A stretch of DNA of 64,000 nucleotides. Origin: Pseudomonas helvetica. Its GTDB lineage: Bacteria > Pseudomonadota > Gammaproteobacteria > Pseudomonadales > Pseudomonadaceae. Where the stretch lies: NCBI RefSeq assembly GCF_039908645.1, contig NZ_CP150917.1, positions 5,529,501 through 5,593,500 on the forward strand, read 5' to 3'. Position 1 is the first letter of the stretch, and every line of letters begins with the position of its first letter. Under the pieces are notes generated by a model. That model worked only from the letters and a program-made list of their open reading frames with translations. It was not told where the DNA came from and made no database searches. This document shows, one piece after another, positions 1 through 8,590 of this stretch. Both the position numbers and the translations under genes were made by a program.

Positions 1-41
1 CCGATTTCGTCCCTCTTTTTTCCGTCCACGGAGCTCATACC

Positions 42-1664
42 ATGTCTCTGGGTAACCTGAGCATCGCCAAACGTGCGCTGATCAGCTTCGGCCTAATCGC
101 CCTGCTGGTGTTGTTGCAAGGACTGTTTGCCCTCAAGCAGGTGGCCGAAGTACGCGCCACCGGCCAGCACACCGAAAACGTCTCCCTGCCCAGCACACGC
201 TACCTGGGGGAAATCCGCGACTACATTCTGAGCATTCGCGTGCTCAGCCTGCGCATGGCGCTCAACCGCGAACCCAAAGTACTCGATGCCACTATCGCTC
301 GCCTGCACCAGGTGGAAGGCTGGCTTGAGCAAACGCTGACCAGATTCGCGCCCCTGGTCGACGACTACAACCGCGTGCAGTACGAAACCTTTGTCAGCAC
401 TGTAAAGAGCTACCGACAGGCGCTGGATCAATACGAAGAACTGTCCCGGCAAAACCGCAGCGAGGACATGAGCGCGCTGCTCAACGGAAAAATCCAGGAT
501 TACTCGACCCAGACCGGCGATCAATTCACCGAGCTGATGAACCTCACCGCCAGCGAAGTCAGCCAATCGGCCAGCCATGCCGACGGGCTTTACGCCCAGG
601 TAAAAATGACCGTGATCGGCGCACTGATCGCTGTTGCCCTGCTGACCTCATGCCTGGCCTGGCTGCTGATCCGCAGCATCGTCATGCCCATCCGTCAGGC
701 TGTGCGTGTGGCCGAGCAGGTCGCTGACGGTGACCTGAGTGCACCGATCCAGAGCCAGGGGCCCGATGAAACCGCCCGTTTGCTCAGGGCTCTGGCCAGC
801 ATGCAAAACAGCCTGCGCGACACCCTGCAGTTGATCAGCGATACGTCTAACCAACTGAACGGTGCGGCGCAGCAGATGAGCCAGAACACCGGGCTGGACT
901 CCAATCGCTTGCAACAGCAGCACAACGAAATCGAGCAGGCCGCCACGGCGGTCAATGAAATGACCGTCGCCGTCGAAGAAGTGGCACGCAACGCGGTCTC
1001 GACCTCAGACACCACGCGCCAATCGACGATAGAGGCCACTCAGGGTCAGGCGCGAGTGATCGAGACGCTCGATTCGATCCAGGCCATGAGTGCCGAAGTC
1101 GGCACCGCGCTGCAACAGGTTCAGACCCTGGCCGAACAATCCCGGGAAATCGGCAAAGTACTGGATGTCATCCGCGCCATTGCCGAACAGACCAACCTGC
1201 TGGCCCTCAACGCCGCCATCGAAGCCGCAAGAGCCGGGGAAGCCGGGCGTGGTTTTGCCGTGGTTGCCGATGAAGTGCGAGCCCTGGCCCATCGCACCCA
1301 GCAGTCGACCCGGGAAATCGAGCAGATGATCGCCCGGGTTCAGGGCGACACCGACAGTGTGGTGCTGTCGATGCACGGCAACAGCCAGCGCGTGGCCCAG
1401 ACCTTGTCGATCGCCGAACAGGCCGGCGTGGCCCTGACGCAAATCACCTGCGCCATGGAGCAGATCCACGAGCGCAACCTGGTGATCGCCAGCGCCTCGG
1501 AAGAACAGGCACAAGTGGCCCGGGAGGTCGATCGCAACCTGCTGAACATCCGCGACCTGTCGCTGGCAAGCGCCGATGCGTCGACCCAGACCAGCGCCAC
1601 CAGTCGGGAGTTGTCGCAACTGGCGGCCGGTTTGCAGAACCTGGTCGTGCGTTTCAGGTTTTGA
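42..1664 (+). CDS. Methyl-accepting chemotaxis protein
   Basis: A 540-residue inner-membrane chemoreceptor. An N-terminal membrane segment (about 10-32) is followed by a helical periplasmic region of about 150 residues, consistent with a four-helix-bundle (4HB_MCP) sensor, then a second membrane segment (about 188-210), a HAMP domain (about 211-263) and a long cytoplasmic coiled coil. The conserved signalling tip [19 protein letters not shown] lies near residue 382. It should control CheA through CheW; the ligand cannot be read from the sequence. The C-terminus (VVRFRF) lacks the NWETF-type CheR/CheB tether. A GGAG sequence precedes the ATG. It converges on the next gene with only 6 bases between stop codons. 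Confidence 0.95.
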   Translation: MSLGNLSIAKRALISFGLIALLVLLQGLFALKQVAEVRATGQHTENVSLPSTRYLGEIRDYILSIRVLSLRMALNREPKVLDATIARLHQVEGWLEQTLTRFAPLVDDYNRVQYETFVSTVKSYRQALDQYEELSRQNRSEDMSALLNGKIQDYSTQTGDQFTELMNLTASEVSQSASHADGLYAQVKMTVIGALIAVALLTSCLAWLLIRSIVMPIRQAVRVAEQVADGDLSAPIQSQGPDETARLLRALASMQNSLRDTLQLISDTSNQLNGAAQQMSQNTGLDSNRLQQQHNEIEQAATAVNEMTVAVEEVARNAVSTSDTTRQSTIEATQGQARVIETLDSIQAMSAEVGTALQQVQTLAEQSREIGKVLDVIRAIAEQTNLLALNAAIEAARAGEAGRGFAVVADEVRALAHRTQQSTREIEQMIARVQGDTDSVVLSMHGNSQRVAQTLSIAEQAGVALTQITCAMEQIHERNLVIASASEEQAQVAREVDRNLLNIRDLSLASADASTQTSATSRELSQLAAGLQNLVVRFRF

Positions 1665-1670
1665 GCGCAA

Positions 1671-2552
1671 TCAGCTTCTGCGCTGTTGCCACGCCGCCGC
1701 CAGACCGCTAAGGCAAATGATCGCGATGCCGATCACCGTGGTCAGGCTTGGCGTGTGGGAAAACAGCAACCAGCCGAGCAGTCCGGCAAACACGATCTGA
1801 CAGTAACCAAAGGGTGCCAGCAGTGCTGGTGCGGCATGCCGGAATGCCTGAGTCAGCAACAGATGCGCGGTCATCCCGCAGCTACCCAGCGCCAGCATCA
1901 ACAGGCCATGAGTCAAGCTCGGCACTTGCCAGAACATCGGCACCAGCGCGCTCATGACCAGGGTGTTGCACAAACCGGCAAAGAAGTTGCTGGTGGTCGG
2001 GCTGTCGACCTCGCTGAGTTTGCGTGTCAGCAGTTGGTAGAAGCAGAAAAACAACGCCGAGCAGAACGGCAGCAACACCGCCGGAGTGAACAAATCACCG
2101 CCCGGATGGACGATGATCAACACGCCGATAAACCCGCAAATCACCGCCAGCCATTGCCCGCGCGTCACCCGCTCACCGAGCAATGGCACCGACAACGCGG
2201 TCACCAACACCGGCGCGAGAAAGTTGACCGCAGTGGCTTCCGCCAAAGGAATGAACAACAAGCCCGTAGTGAACAACAGGCTAGTCCCGAGCAAGCACAG
2301 TGCCCGCAGCAATTGCAGCAACGGGCGCTTGGTGCGCAGGACGCGCAAGCCGGATTGCGGCAGAAAAATCCCGGCCATCAGCAACGTGTGAACCAGATAC
2401 CGCGCCCACACCACCATGATCACCGGATAGAAACCCGACAGGTATTTGGACAAAGCGTCGTGAGTGGAAAACAGGAAGGTCGCAACAACGATCAGCAGGA
2501 TGCCTTTGAAGGGTTGATTGATACCGGAAAGCGGAGTGCTCGATACAGTCAT
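1671..2552 (-). CDS. EamA/DMT-family transporter
   Basis: A 293-residue integral membrane protein with about ten hydrophobic segments arranged as two EamA repeats. The N-terminal half contains the typical ARYLVHTLLM and PLAEATAVNFLAPV stretches. Family members export or import small metabolites and amino acids; the substrate cannot be assigned. It is read away from the repeat at 2588-2648 and is not obviously in an operon with the isomerase gene that follows upstream on the same strand, because the REP pair separates them. Confidence 0.88.
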   Translation of the reverse strand: MTVSSTPLSGINQPFKGILLIVVATFLFSTHDALSKYLSGFYPVIMVVWARYLVHTLLMAGIFLPQSGLRVLRTKRPLLQLLRALCLLGTSLLFTTGLLFIPLAEATAVNFLAPVLVTALSVPLLGERVTRGQWLAVICGFIGVLIIVHPGGDLFTPAVLLPFCSALFFCFYQLLTRKLSEVDSPTTSNFFAGLCNTLVMSALVPMFWQVPSLTHGLLMLALGSCGMTAHLLLTQAFRHAAPALLAPFGYCQIVFAGLLGWLLFSHTPSLTTVIGIAIICLSGLAAAWQQRRS

Positions 2553-2587
2553 GGGAAATCCCGAAAGTTGAAGGACCTGAAAAGCAT

Positions 2588-2648
2588 CGCGGGCAAGCCT
2601 TGCTCCTACAGGTCAGCGAAAACCTGAAAAGCAAGGCTTGCCCGCGAA
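2588..2648. repeat. REP doublet (GCGGGCAAGCCTTGCT type)
   Basis: Two perfectly complementary 18-base arms (2588-2605 and 2631-2648) enclose a short spacer that itself contains CAGGT/ACCTG. This is the second of three palindromic repeat families in the window and lies between two minus-strand genes. Confidence 0.8.
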
Positions 2649-2663
2649 GGTGCGCAGCACCGG

Positions 2664-3485
2664 TCAAACAAACGCCAACAACGCACGCGTCTTGTCCAAC
2701 GCCATCTGCGCCCGCTGCAAGGCACTCACGCCCTGCCGTTGTAACTGCACGGCCGGCACCTCCAGGCTCAATGGCAGATTAACCGGCAAACACCTCAATA
2801 ACCCAAGCAGGTCGCAATCCCCTTCGCCAGGGAAACGCCGCTCGTTGCGTGCCTGACGCAAAATCTCCTGCATGTCTGCAGGCCTGGGTCCTGCCACATC
2901 GCACAGCTGTGCATAACGCAGGCGTGACGGCGCGACCCTGGCCAGATCTTCCAGACGTGAAGCCGAGCGGTCGAAATGGAATGCATCCACCAGCACGCCA
3001 CCGTATTCGTGATCAGCGTTCTCAACAATACGCACGGCCTGCTCAAGGTTGCGCGCATCGGTCCAGGGCATGAACTCCAGATGAGTGTGCAAACCGTAAC
3101 CTGCCGCCAGATCGCAGAGTGCGGCAAAATTCTCGGTGAGCCGCTGCTCGTCAGGATCATTACCGGCTACCAGTAATTCACTGGCACCGAGCTCTGCGCC
3201 GGCCGCCAGGACCGCCTCGAAATCCGCCACCCGGGTTTCGGCTTTCAGTCGCAGAATTTCGACATCCAGCACTTGAATGCCGGTGTCACGCAGCCGCGCC
3301 CGCGTCTGTTGCCACAACTGTGCATCGGCCATCAGCGGGAAATGATGCTCCTCGGGGGTGGCCGGGACCAGTCGCAGCCCGACATGGCTATACCCTGCAC
3401 GCGCCGCCACCTCGACCATCTCCGGCGGCGACAATTCAAGAACGGTCAGGCTGGCCAGGGAGAAAATACGCTCGCTCATGTTCAT
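2664..3485 (-). CDS. Sugar phosphate isomerase/epimerase-like TIM-barrel protein
   Basis: 273 residues resembling the AP-endonuclease-2/xylose-isomerase-like TIM barrel superfamily: SPPEMVEVAARAGYSHVGLR at the N-terminus, HLEFMPWTD near the middle, and GVLVDAFHFDRS and LSLEVPA farther on. The E, D, H and E residues are placed as expected for divalent-metal ligands. Relatives isomerise, epimerise, dehydrate or beta-eliminate keto-sugars and cyclitols (IolE, IolI, 3-dehydroshikimate dehydratase, C-deglycosidases). Its ATG overlaps the stop of the dehydrogenase gene as ATGA, so the two are translationally coupled and probably act on consecutive intermediates. The substrate is unknown. A second ATG lies two codons downstream. 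Confidence 0.85.
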   Translation of the reverse strand: MNMSERIFSLASLTVLELSPPEMVEVAARAGYSHVGLRLVPATPEEHHFPLMADAQLWQQTRARLRDTGIQVLDVEILRLKAETRVADFEAVLAAGAELGASELLVAGNDPDEQRLTENFAALCDLAAGYGLHTHLEFMPWTDARNLEQAVRIVENADHEYGGVLVDAFHFDRSASRLEDLARVAPSRLRYAQLCDVAGPRPADMQEILRQARNERRFPGEGDCDLLGLLRCLPVNLPLSLEVPAVQLQRQGVSALQRAQMALDKTRALLAFV

Positions 3486-4537
3486 TCCTCGATCCGTGCC
3501 GGAACACAGGCGCGACCGCTGGCAGCGGCCTCGCGTATGGCTTCGATCAGCGCCAGCGTTCGGGCCGCGTCAGCGACGCTCACCAGCGGCTTCGCCTCAC
3601 CTCGGGCCACCTTCACGAAATGCTGCAATTGCAGGCGCAGTGCTTCATCCGCGTTGAAACATTCTTGAACGGCCTGCAAGGGTTGATGCCAACCGGCGTC
3701 CGCTTCGGCGTAATGCCAGCGCTTGAGCTGCGGAATACTCAGTGCGCCAGCGGTCCCGGCCAGCAGGTAGCACGGCTGGTCAGCTTGAAGTGGGTAAACC
3801 GGGTTTTCTCCCGAGTCCAGTTCCCAGCTCCAGGGCGCCGCCACCGCGTCGGAGCCGGTCAGACTGCCCAGCGCACCGTTGTCGAATTGCAGCAGTACCG
3901 CCGCGCAATCTTCATTGGCAAACCTGCGCACCGCATTGCTGGTGATGGCCTGTACCTGATGCACTTCTCCGCACAAGTGGCGTAGCAGATCGAGGTCGTG
4001 AATCAGGTTGGTCAGCAACATTCCGGCACCGGCCTCGCGGCGCCAGGGAATCTCGAAATAGCTGTCGGGTTTGCGCACCTGCCAGAGCGCGGTGACCATC
4101 GTCAGTTGCCCCAGTGCCCCGCTGCGCACCAGCTCATGGGCGCGGGCGATCAGCGGATTATGCCGACGATGATGACCGACCAGAACCGGCACGCCAGTGG
4201 CTGTCGACGCGGCCACCAGTTCGCGCACTTCATCCAGGTGCACGCCCACCGGTTTCTCCAGCAACACCGGCACGCCAGTGGCCAGGCAATCGAGCGCCGT
4301 GCTCACGTGCAGGTTGTTCGGGTTGGCAACGATAACGGCGTCAGGCTTGAGCTGCTCCAGCAGTGCCCGGTGATCGGTGAAATACGGCACGCCCCACTCG
4401 GCCGCGATCCCGGCAGCTTGCGGACCGGGATCGGCCACTGCGCACAAGGTCGCCTCATTCAGGGTCTTGAGATGCTGGTAATGCTGCTGGCCCATATTGC
4501 CGGCGCCAATCAGCGCAATGCGAAGTGGCGAACTCAC
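3482..4537 (-). CDS. Gfo/Idh/MocA-family NAD(P)-dependent dehydrogenase
   Basis: 351 residues. An N-terminal Rossmann fold has the nucleotide-binding IGAGNMGQQH motif near residue 11. The family EKPVG motif, whose Lys is catalytic, lies near residue 94, and the NLIHDLDLLRHL motif supplies the second catalytic region. Family members oxidise ring or acyclic hydroxyls of sugars and inositols. The start is a GTG preceded by AGAGG at good spacing; no ATG is available upstream. It forms a two-gene unit with the TIM-barrel gene. Two AATTCCAAT sites upstream suggest control by the neighbouring IclR protein. Confidence 0.9.
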   Translation of the reverse strand: MSSPLRIALIGAGNMGQQHYQHLKTLNEATLCAVADPGPQAAGIAAEWGVPYFTDHRALLEQLKPDAVIVANPNNLHVSTALDCLATGVPVLLEKPVGVHLDEVRELVAASTATGVPVLVGHHRRHNPLIARAHELVRSGALGQLTMVTALWQVRKPDSYFEIPWRREAGAGMLLTNLIHDLDLLRHLCGEVHQVQAITSNAVRRFANEDCAAVLLQFDNGALGSLTGSDAVAAPWSWELDSGENPVYPLQADQPCYLLAGTAGALSIPQLKRWHYAEADAGWHQPLQAVQECFNADEALRLQLQHFVKVARGEAKPLVSVADAARTLALIEAIREAAASGRACVPARIEE

Positions 4538-4572
4538 AGTGCAATCCTCTTGTGATTATTGTCAGGACATCG

Positions 4573-4602
4573 AATTCCAATAATCTAGAACTCAATTCCA
4601 AT
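4573..4602 (-). promoter_or_regulatory. Two AATTCCAAT sites upstream of the dehydrogenase gene
   Basis: The 9-mer AATTCCAAT occurs at 4573-4581 and again at 4594-4602, 21 bases (two helical turns) apart and 36-65 bases upstream of the GTG start. The same half-site forms the perfect palindrome in front of the FAD dehydrogenase gene. I infer binding by the IclR protein encoded in between. No strong -35/-10 pair is evident here. Confidence 0.55.
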
Positions 4603-4648
4603 TTCTCACACAAGGAAACGCCAATAGTGTTCGAACAGCGCACAGCTT

Positions 4649-4753
4649 CTGTAGGAGCAGCCGGGCGGCGTTCCGTTTGCTCGCGATAAACGATGACGCG
4701 GTCTTCCTGAAACACCGCAGTGTCTGCATCGCGAGCAAGCTTTGCTCCTACAG
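4649..4753. repeat. REP doublet (GTAGGAGCA type)
   Basis: Outer arms CTGTAGGAGCA (4649-4659) and TGCTCCTACAG (4743-4753), with an inner TCGCGAT/ATCGCGA pair. It lies between the 3' end of the IclR gene and the dehydrogenase promoter region. It belongs to the same family as the repeats near 12967 and 29771. Confidence 0.75.
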
Positions 4754-4754
4754 G

Positions 4755-4778
4755 GGGGATATGGGGATATGGGGATAT
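4755..4778. repeat. GGGGATAT tandem repeat, three copies
   Basis: Three exact 8-base units, followed by a degenerate fourth that runs into the IclR stop codon at 4784-4786. It directly abuts the REP doublet. No function is evident; copy number may vary between strains. Confidence 0.8.
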
Positions 4779-4783
4779 GGCGA

Positions 4784-5560
4784 TCAGTTGAACAGCTCCG
4801 AGGCCTGACTCGCCGCCGACAGCTCCTGAGCAAATTGCAGCAACAACGGCGCCAGTTCATGCAGTCGCGACTCGGGCAACCGCGCACTCGGCCCGGCGAC
4901 ACTGAGCACGCCTACCACCCGCCCATCCACCGGATGGCGCACCACTGCGGCGATTGCCGAGGTGCCGACCGCCGAGCTCTCCTGAACCCAGGCATAGCCA
5001 TGTTCGCGGGCCAGGCGCAGGCGCTCGAGCAGTTCGATGTTGGAGCGCGGTGCATTCGGTCCCAACTCCAGCGGCATATCCGCCGCTTGCCGTTCCACCA
5101 GTGACAAAGCCTCGGCATCACTGAGGCTGGCCAGCCACGCGTGCCCTGACGCGGTGTAGAACAACGGTGCATCGCGGCCCATGTCCGGGTCATAGCGCAA
5201 ACCGGAACGCGCGCCCTGAGACTTGGCGATCCAGGTCTGACGCTCGCCCTCGATCACGCCCAATCGCACCAGCTCGCCGGTTTCCTGAGCCAACCGATCA
5301 AGCACCGGCTGGACGATATCCGCACCGCTGCTCGACAAGTAACGAAAACCCATGGCAACCAGTTTGGTCGACAGGTGATAACGCAAGTTGTCCGGATTCT
5401 GCCGCACGTAACCCAGGCGGATCAGCTCGGCGAGCAAGCGGTGCGTCGCACTTTTCGGGATCTCCAGTTGCTCGGCCAGCACCTGCATCGGCAAGCCTCG
5501 CGGATCACTGGTAAGACTTTCCAGAACACTGAAGACACGTTCGATTTGACTGCCGGCCAT
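4784..5560 (-). CDS. IclR-family transcriptional regulator
   Basis: 258 residues. The N-terminal winged helix-turn-helix (about residues 5-65) includes MQVLAEQLEIPKSATHRLL as the DNA-binding helix pair; the remainder is an IclR-type effector-binding domain with the family DPDMGRDAPLFYTASGHAWLA region. It is divergent from the FAD dehydrogenase gene across 190 bases that hold a promoter and a perfect palindrome, and it lies between that gene and the dehydrogenase/isomerase pair. I infer that it is the local, probably repressing, regulator of both arms. A degenerate half-site (GATTCCA, 5566-5572) next to its own start may allow autoregulation. Confidence 0.93.
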   Translation of the reverse strand: MAGSQIERVFSVLESLTSDPRGLPMQVLAEQLEIPKSATHRLLAELIRLGYVRQNPDNLRYHLSTKLVAMGFRYLSSSGADIVQPVLDRLAQETGELVRLGVIEGERQTWIAKSQGARSGLRYDPDMGRDAPLFYTASGHAWLASLSDAEALSLVERQAADMPLELGPNAPRSNIELLERLRLAREHGYAWVQESSAVGTSAIAAVVRHPVDGRVVGVLSVAGPSARLPESRLHELAPLLLQFAQELSAASQASELFN

Positions 5561-5674
5561 GGTGCGATTCCAGACTAAATTTTGCCGATTCTAGAAGACA
5601 ACCGGGTGAATGCGAAATGTGGAACTGCAGTGTCCGATAACCGCCCGAAAATAGCGCTTTGCGCCGGGACGACC

Positions 5675-5703
5675 TTGTCGTTTCCAAACCGGCTCCGTAT
5701 ATT
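5675..5703 (+). promoter_or_regulatory. Sigma-70-type promoter of the FAD dehydrogenase gene
   Basis: TTGTCG at 5675-5680 and TATATT at 5698-5703 are separated by exactly 17 bases. Transcription would start near 5710, inside the palindrome that follows directly. Confidence 0.65.
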
Positions 5704-5724
5704 TTTTGGAATTAAATTCCAAAA
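5704..5724. promoter_or_regulatory. Perfect 21-bp palindromic operator (IclR site)
   Basis: TTTTGGAATT and AATTCCAAAA flank a single central base. The site starts right after the -10 hexamer and covers the expected transcription start, a placement that blocks RNA polymerase. Half-sites recur upstream of the dehydrogenase gene. IclR-family members commonly bind short AT-rich palindromes of this size; assignment to this particular IclR protein is inference. Confidence 0.7.
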
Positions 5725-5750
5725 TAACAAGATCGCCGGAGTTAGCCAGC

Positions 5751-7529
5751 ATGCCTGCCAAATCCACTTTTCCCCCAGCAGTCGACTGCGATGTGCTGAT
5801 TGTCGGCTCCGGTGCGGCGGGTTTGTCCGCCGCCGTCACCGCGGCCTGGCACGGGCTCAAGGTGATTGTCGTGGAAAAAGAACCGGTGTTCGGCGGCGCC
5901 ACGGCCTGGTCCGGTGGCTGGGCGTGGGTGCCGTGCAATCCGCTGGCCCGGCGCGCCGGCATCATTGAAGACGTCGACCTGCCGCGCACCTACCTCAAAC
6001 ACGAACTTGGCGAACGCTACCAACCGGAGATGATCGACGCTTTCCTCGAAGCCGGCCCGCGCATGGTCGCGTTCTTTGAGGAGCACACCTCGCTGCAATT
6101 TGCCGACGGTAACGGCATCGCCGATATTCACGGCGACACACCGGGCGCCGGAACCGGCGGACGCTCGGTGATCGCCGCGCCTTACGACGCACGCAAGGTC
6201 GGCACGTTGCTCAAGCGGCTGCGAACAACGATGCGTGAAACCTCGTTCATGGGCATGCCGATCATGGCCGGCGCCGACCTGTCGGCGTTCCTCAATCTGA
6301 CCCGCTCTTGGTCCGCGTTCTGGCACGCGACCCGGCGTTTCAGCCGACACCTGCTCGACCTCGCGCTACACGGTCGCGCGATGCAACTGGTGAATGGCGT
6401 GGCGCTGGTGGCGCGTTTGGCAAAATCGGCTGAAGACCTCGGCGTTCTGCTCTGGGAGTCAGCGCCTGTAACCGGGCTGCTGCGTGACGGCAACCGGGTC
6501 AATGGCGCGGTTATCCACAGCGCCAACGGCGTTATCCAGATCCGCGCACGCCAAGCCGTGGTGCTGGCGGCCGGTGGTTTTCCCAACGACATCGAACGGC
6601 GCAAGACCCTGTTCCCACGCACGCCCACTGGCGTTGAGCATCTGGCGCTGCCGCCGCTCGGTTCCTCGGGCGACGGCCTGCGGCTGGGCGAAAGCGTCGG
6701 CGGCCAGATAAAGACCGACCTCGAATCACCGGTGGCCTGGGCACCGGTTTCGCAGGTGCCCTACAAGGACGGCAGCGTCGGTCACTTCCCGCACATCATC
6801 GAGCGTGGCAAACCGGGAATCATCGGCGTACTGCGCAACGGCCAGCGCTTCGTCAACGAAGCCAACGGCTACTACGATTACGTCACGGCAATGGTCGCCG
6901 CCGCCCCGGCCGATGAAGAAGTCGCCTCCTGGCTGATTTGCAGCCATCACTTTCAACGTCGTTACGGCCTGGGAATTTCCCGCCCCTTCCCGTTACCCGT
7001 CACACCGTTCATTCGCAGCGGCTACTTGAAAACCGGCAACACGATTGAAGAACTGGCTGTGGCCTGTGGCATCGACCCCAGCGCGCTGGAAACCACCGTG
7101 GCGCACTACAACCAGCATGCGCGAAAAGGTGAAGACCCGCAGTTTGGTCGTGGCTCCACACCTTACAACCGCAAGCAAGGCGATCCACTCCAGCAACCCA
7201 ACCCCTGCGTCGCGCCGATCGACAAAGGTCCGTTCTACGCCGTCAAGGTCCAGCCAGGCTGCTTTGGCACATTCGCCGGGCTGAAGGTCAATCAACACGC
7301 GCAAGTACTCGACGGCGATGGGCAAGCCATCCACGGGCTCTACGCCGCGGGCACCGATATGGCCAGCATCATGGGCGGCTACTACCCCGCCGGCGGGATC
7401 AATCTTGGTCCGGCCTTGACCTTCGGCTACATCGCCGCGCGACATATCGCTGGCGTAACCGCGTACGAACGGGAGAGCACGTTGCCGCGCGCAACGACTA
7501 CCGGCGAGGGAACCAAACAGCCCGCGTGA
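5751..7529 (+). CDS. FAD-dependent dehydrogenase, fumarate reductase/KstD-like
   Basis: 592 residues from the ATG at 5751; an upstream TTG at 5706 is rejected because it lies inside the operator. The N-terminus has a dinucleotide-binding VLIVGSGAAGLSAA motif followed by VVEKEPVFGGATAWSGG, and the C-terminus has GLYAAGTDMASIMGGYYPAGG, the FAD-closing motif of the fumarate reductase/3-ketosteroid delta1-dehydrogenase superfamily. Such enzymes insert or reduce a C=C bond next to a carbonyl. No signal peptide is seen, so it is probably cytoplasmic. Linkage to the Gfo/Idh and TIM-barrel genes through a shared operator half-site suggests one catabolic route; the substrate is unknown. Confidence 0.88.
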   Translation: MPAKSTFPPAVDCDVLIVGSGAAGLSAAVTAAWHGLKVIVVEKEPVFGGATAWSGGWAWVPCNPLARRAGIIEDVDLPRTYLKHELGERYQPEMIDAFLEAGPRMVAFFEEHTSLQFADGNGIADIHGDTPGAGTGGRSVIAAPYDARKVGTLLKRLRTTMRETSFMGMPIMAGADLSAFLNLTRSWSAFWHATRRFSRHLLDLALHGRAMQLVNGVALVARLAKSAEDLGVLLWESAPVTGLLRDGNRVNGAVIHSANGVIQIRARQAVVLAAGGFPNDIERRKTLFPRTPTGVEHLALPPLGSSGDGLRLGESVGGQIKTDLESPVAWAPVSQVPYKDGSVGHFPHIIERGKPGIIGVLRNGQRFVNEANGYYDYVTAMVAAAPADEEVASWLICSHHFQRRYGLGISRPFPLPVTPFIRSGYLKTGNTIEELAVACGIDPSALETTVAHYNQHARKGEDPQFGRGSTPYNRKQGDPLQQPNPCVAPIDKGPFYAVKVQPGCFGTFAGLKVNQHAQVLDGDGQAIHGLYAAGTDMASIMGGYYPAGGINLGPALTFGYIAARHIAGVTAYERESTLPRATTTGEGTKQPA

Positions 7530-7681
7530 TGCCTGAGACGTTCGCCGAAGCTGGTCTGCCGCCAGCGTTTTTGCAGGTGAATGCCATACTGCCTTTAATT
7601 CGGCATAGTCTGACCATCAACCTGGCGCCCATCCCAGCCACCAGCAACACTCATCACCACGCGTAAACAGAGGATTCCCAC

Positions 7682-8590
7682 ATGCTATGGAAAAAAGGCC
7701 GCCGCAGTGACAACGTGGTCGATGCACGCGGTGAGGATGCTGGCGGTGCTGGTGACGGCGGCGGGATGCGCTTTGGCGGTGGCAAGGGACTGAGCCTGAC
7801 GGCCATCGTGCTGATCGTCGGCATCGGCTGGATCACGGGCCAGGACCCGATGCAGATTCTCGGGCAGTTGGCCGGACAGATGAACCAACAGTCAGCCCCG
7901 GCTACCACGCAAACCGTGCAAACCCGCAAGGCGCCGCCAGCCAATGATCAACAGGCCGAGTTTGTCGCGCGGATCCTCGGCGACACCGAAGACACCTGGG
8001 GCCAGATTTTCCAGCAAGCCGGTCGCCAATACACGGCGCCGAAGCTGCTGCTGTTCAGTGGCCGAGTGAATTCCGGCTGCGGTGGCGCCTCCTCGGCGAC
8101 CGGTCCGTTCTACTGCCCGGCAGATCAACGGGTGTATCTGGACATGAGTTTCTTCAAGGAAATGTCTCAACGCTTCGGTGCCGCTGGCGATTTCGCCCAG
8201 GCTTACGTGATTGCTCACGAAGTCGGCCATCACGTGCAAACCTTGCTCGGCGTATCCGCCAAGATCCAGGCCGCACGTCAAAAAGGTCTGCGTATGGAAG
8301 GTGATGGCGGTCTGCTGGTGCGTCAGGAATTGCAAGCCGATTGCCTGGCGGGTGTCTGGGCCAACAACGCGCAAAAACGCCTGAACTGGCTGGAGCCGGG
8401 TGACGTCGAAGAAGCCCTGAACGCCGCCAATGCCATCGGCGACGACCGTTTGCAGCAACAGGGTCAGGGCCGCGTGGTCCCGGACTCCTTCACCCACGGT
8501 ACCTCGGCGCAACGGGTTCGCTGGTTCAAGACCGGCTTCGCCCAGGGCCAGGTCAGTCAATGCGACACCTTCTCGACGAAGAGCCTCTAA
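7682..8590 (+). CDS. Neutral zinc metallopeptidase (YpfJ family)
   Basis: 302 residues. A glycine-rich cytoplasmic N-terminus precedes one membrane segment (about 38-56) and a metallopeptidase domain with the zinc motif HEVGHH starting at His179; the downstream ELQADCLAG motif supplies the third ligand region. SGCGGASSATGPFYCPAD is typical of the family. It is probably anchored in the inner membrane with the catalytic domain outside; the physiological substrate is not known. Its TAA stop directly abuts the ATG of the next gene, so the two form an operon. Confidence 0.9.
   Translation: MLWKKGRRSDNVVDARGEDAGGAGDGGGMRFGGGKGLSLTAIVLIVGIGWITGQDPMQILGQLAGQMNQQSAPATTQTVQTRKAPPANDQQAEFVARILGDTEDTWGQIFQQAGRQYTAPKLLLFSGRVNSGCGGASSATGPFYCPADQRVYLDMSFFKEMSQRFGAAGDFAQAYVIAHEVGHHVQTLLGVSAKIQAARQKGLRMEGDGGLLVRQELQADCLAGVWANNAQKRLNWLEPGDVEEALNAANAIGDDRLQQQGQGRVVPDSFTHGTSAQRVRWFKTGFAQGQVSQCDTFSTKSL

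Noticed and set aside
1005..1670. 221-codon frame antisense to the chemoreceptor
   Set aside because: It has antisense composition, no plausible start context, and overlaps a certain gene throughout.
5706..5750. TTG start for the FAD dehydrogenase
   Set aside because: The codons fall inside the palindromic operator and near the predicted transcription start; the ATG at 5751 fits the family N-terminus.
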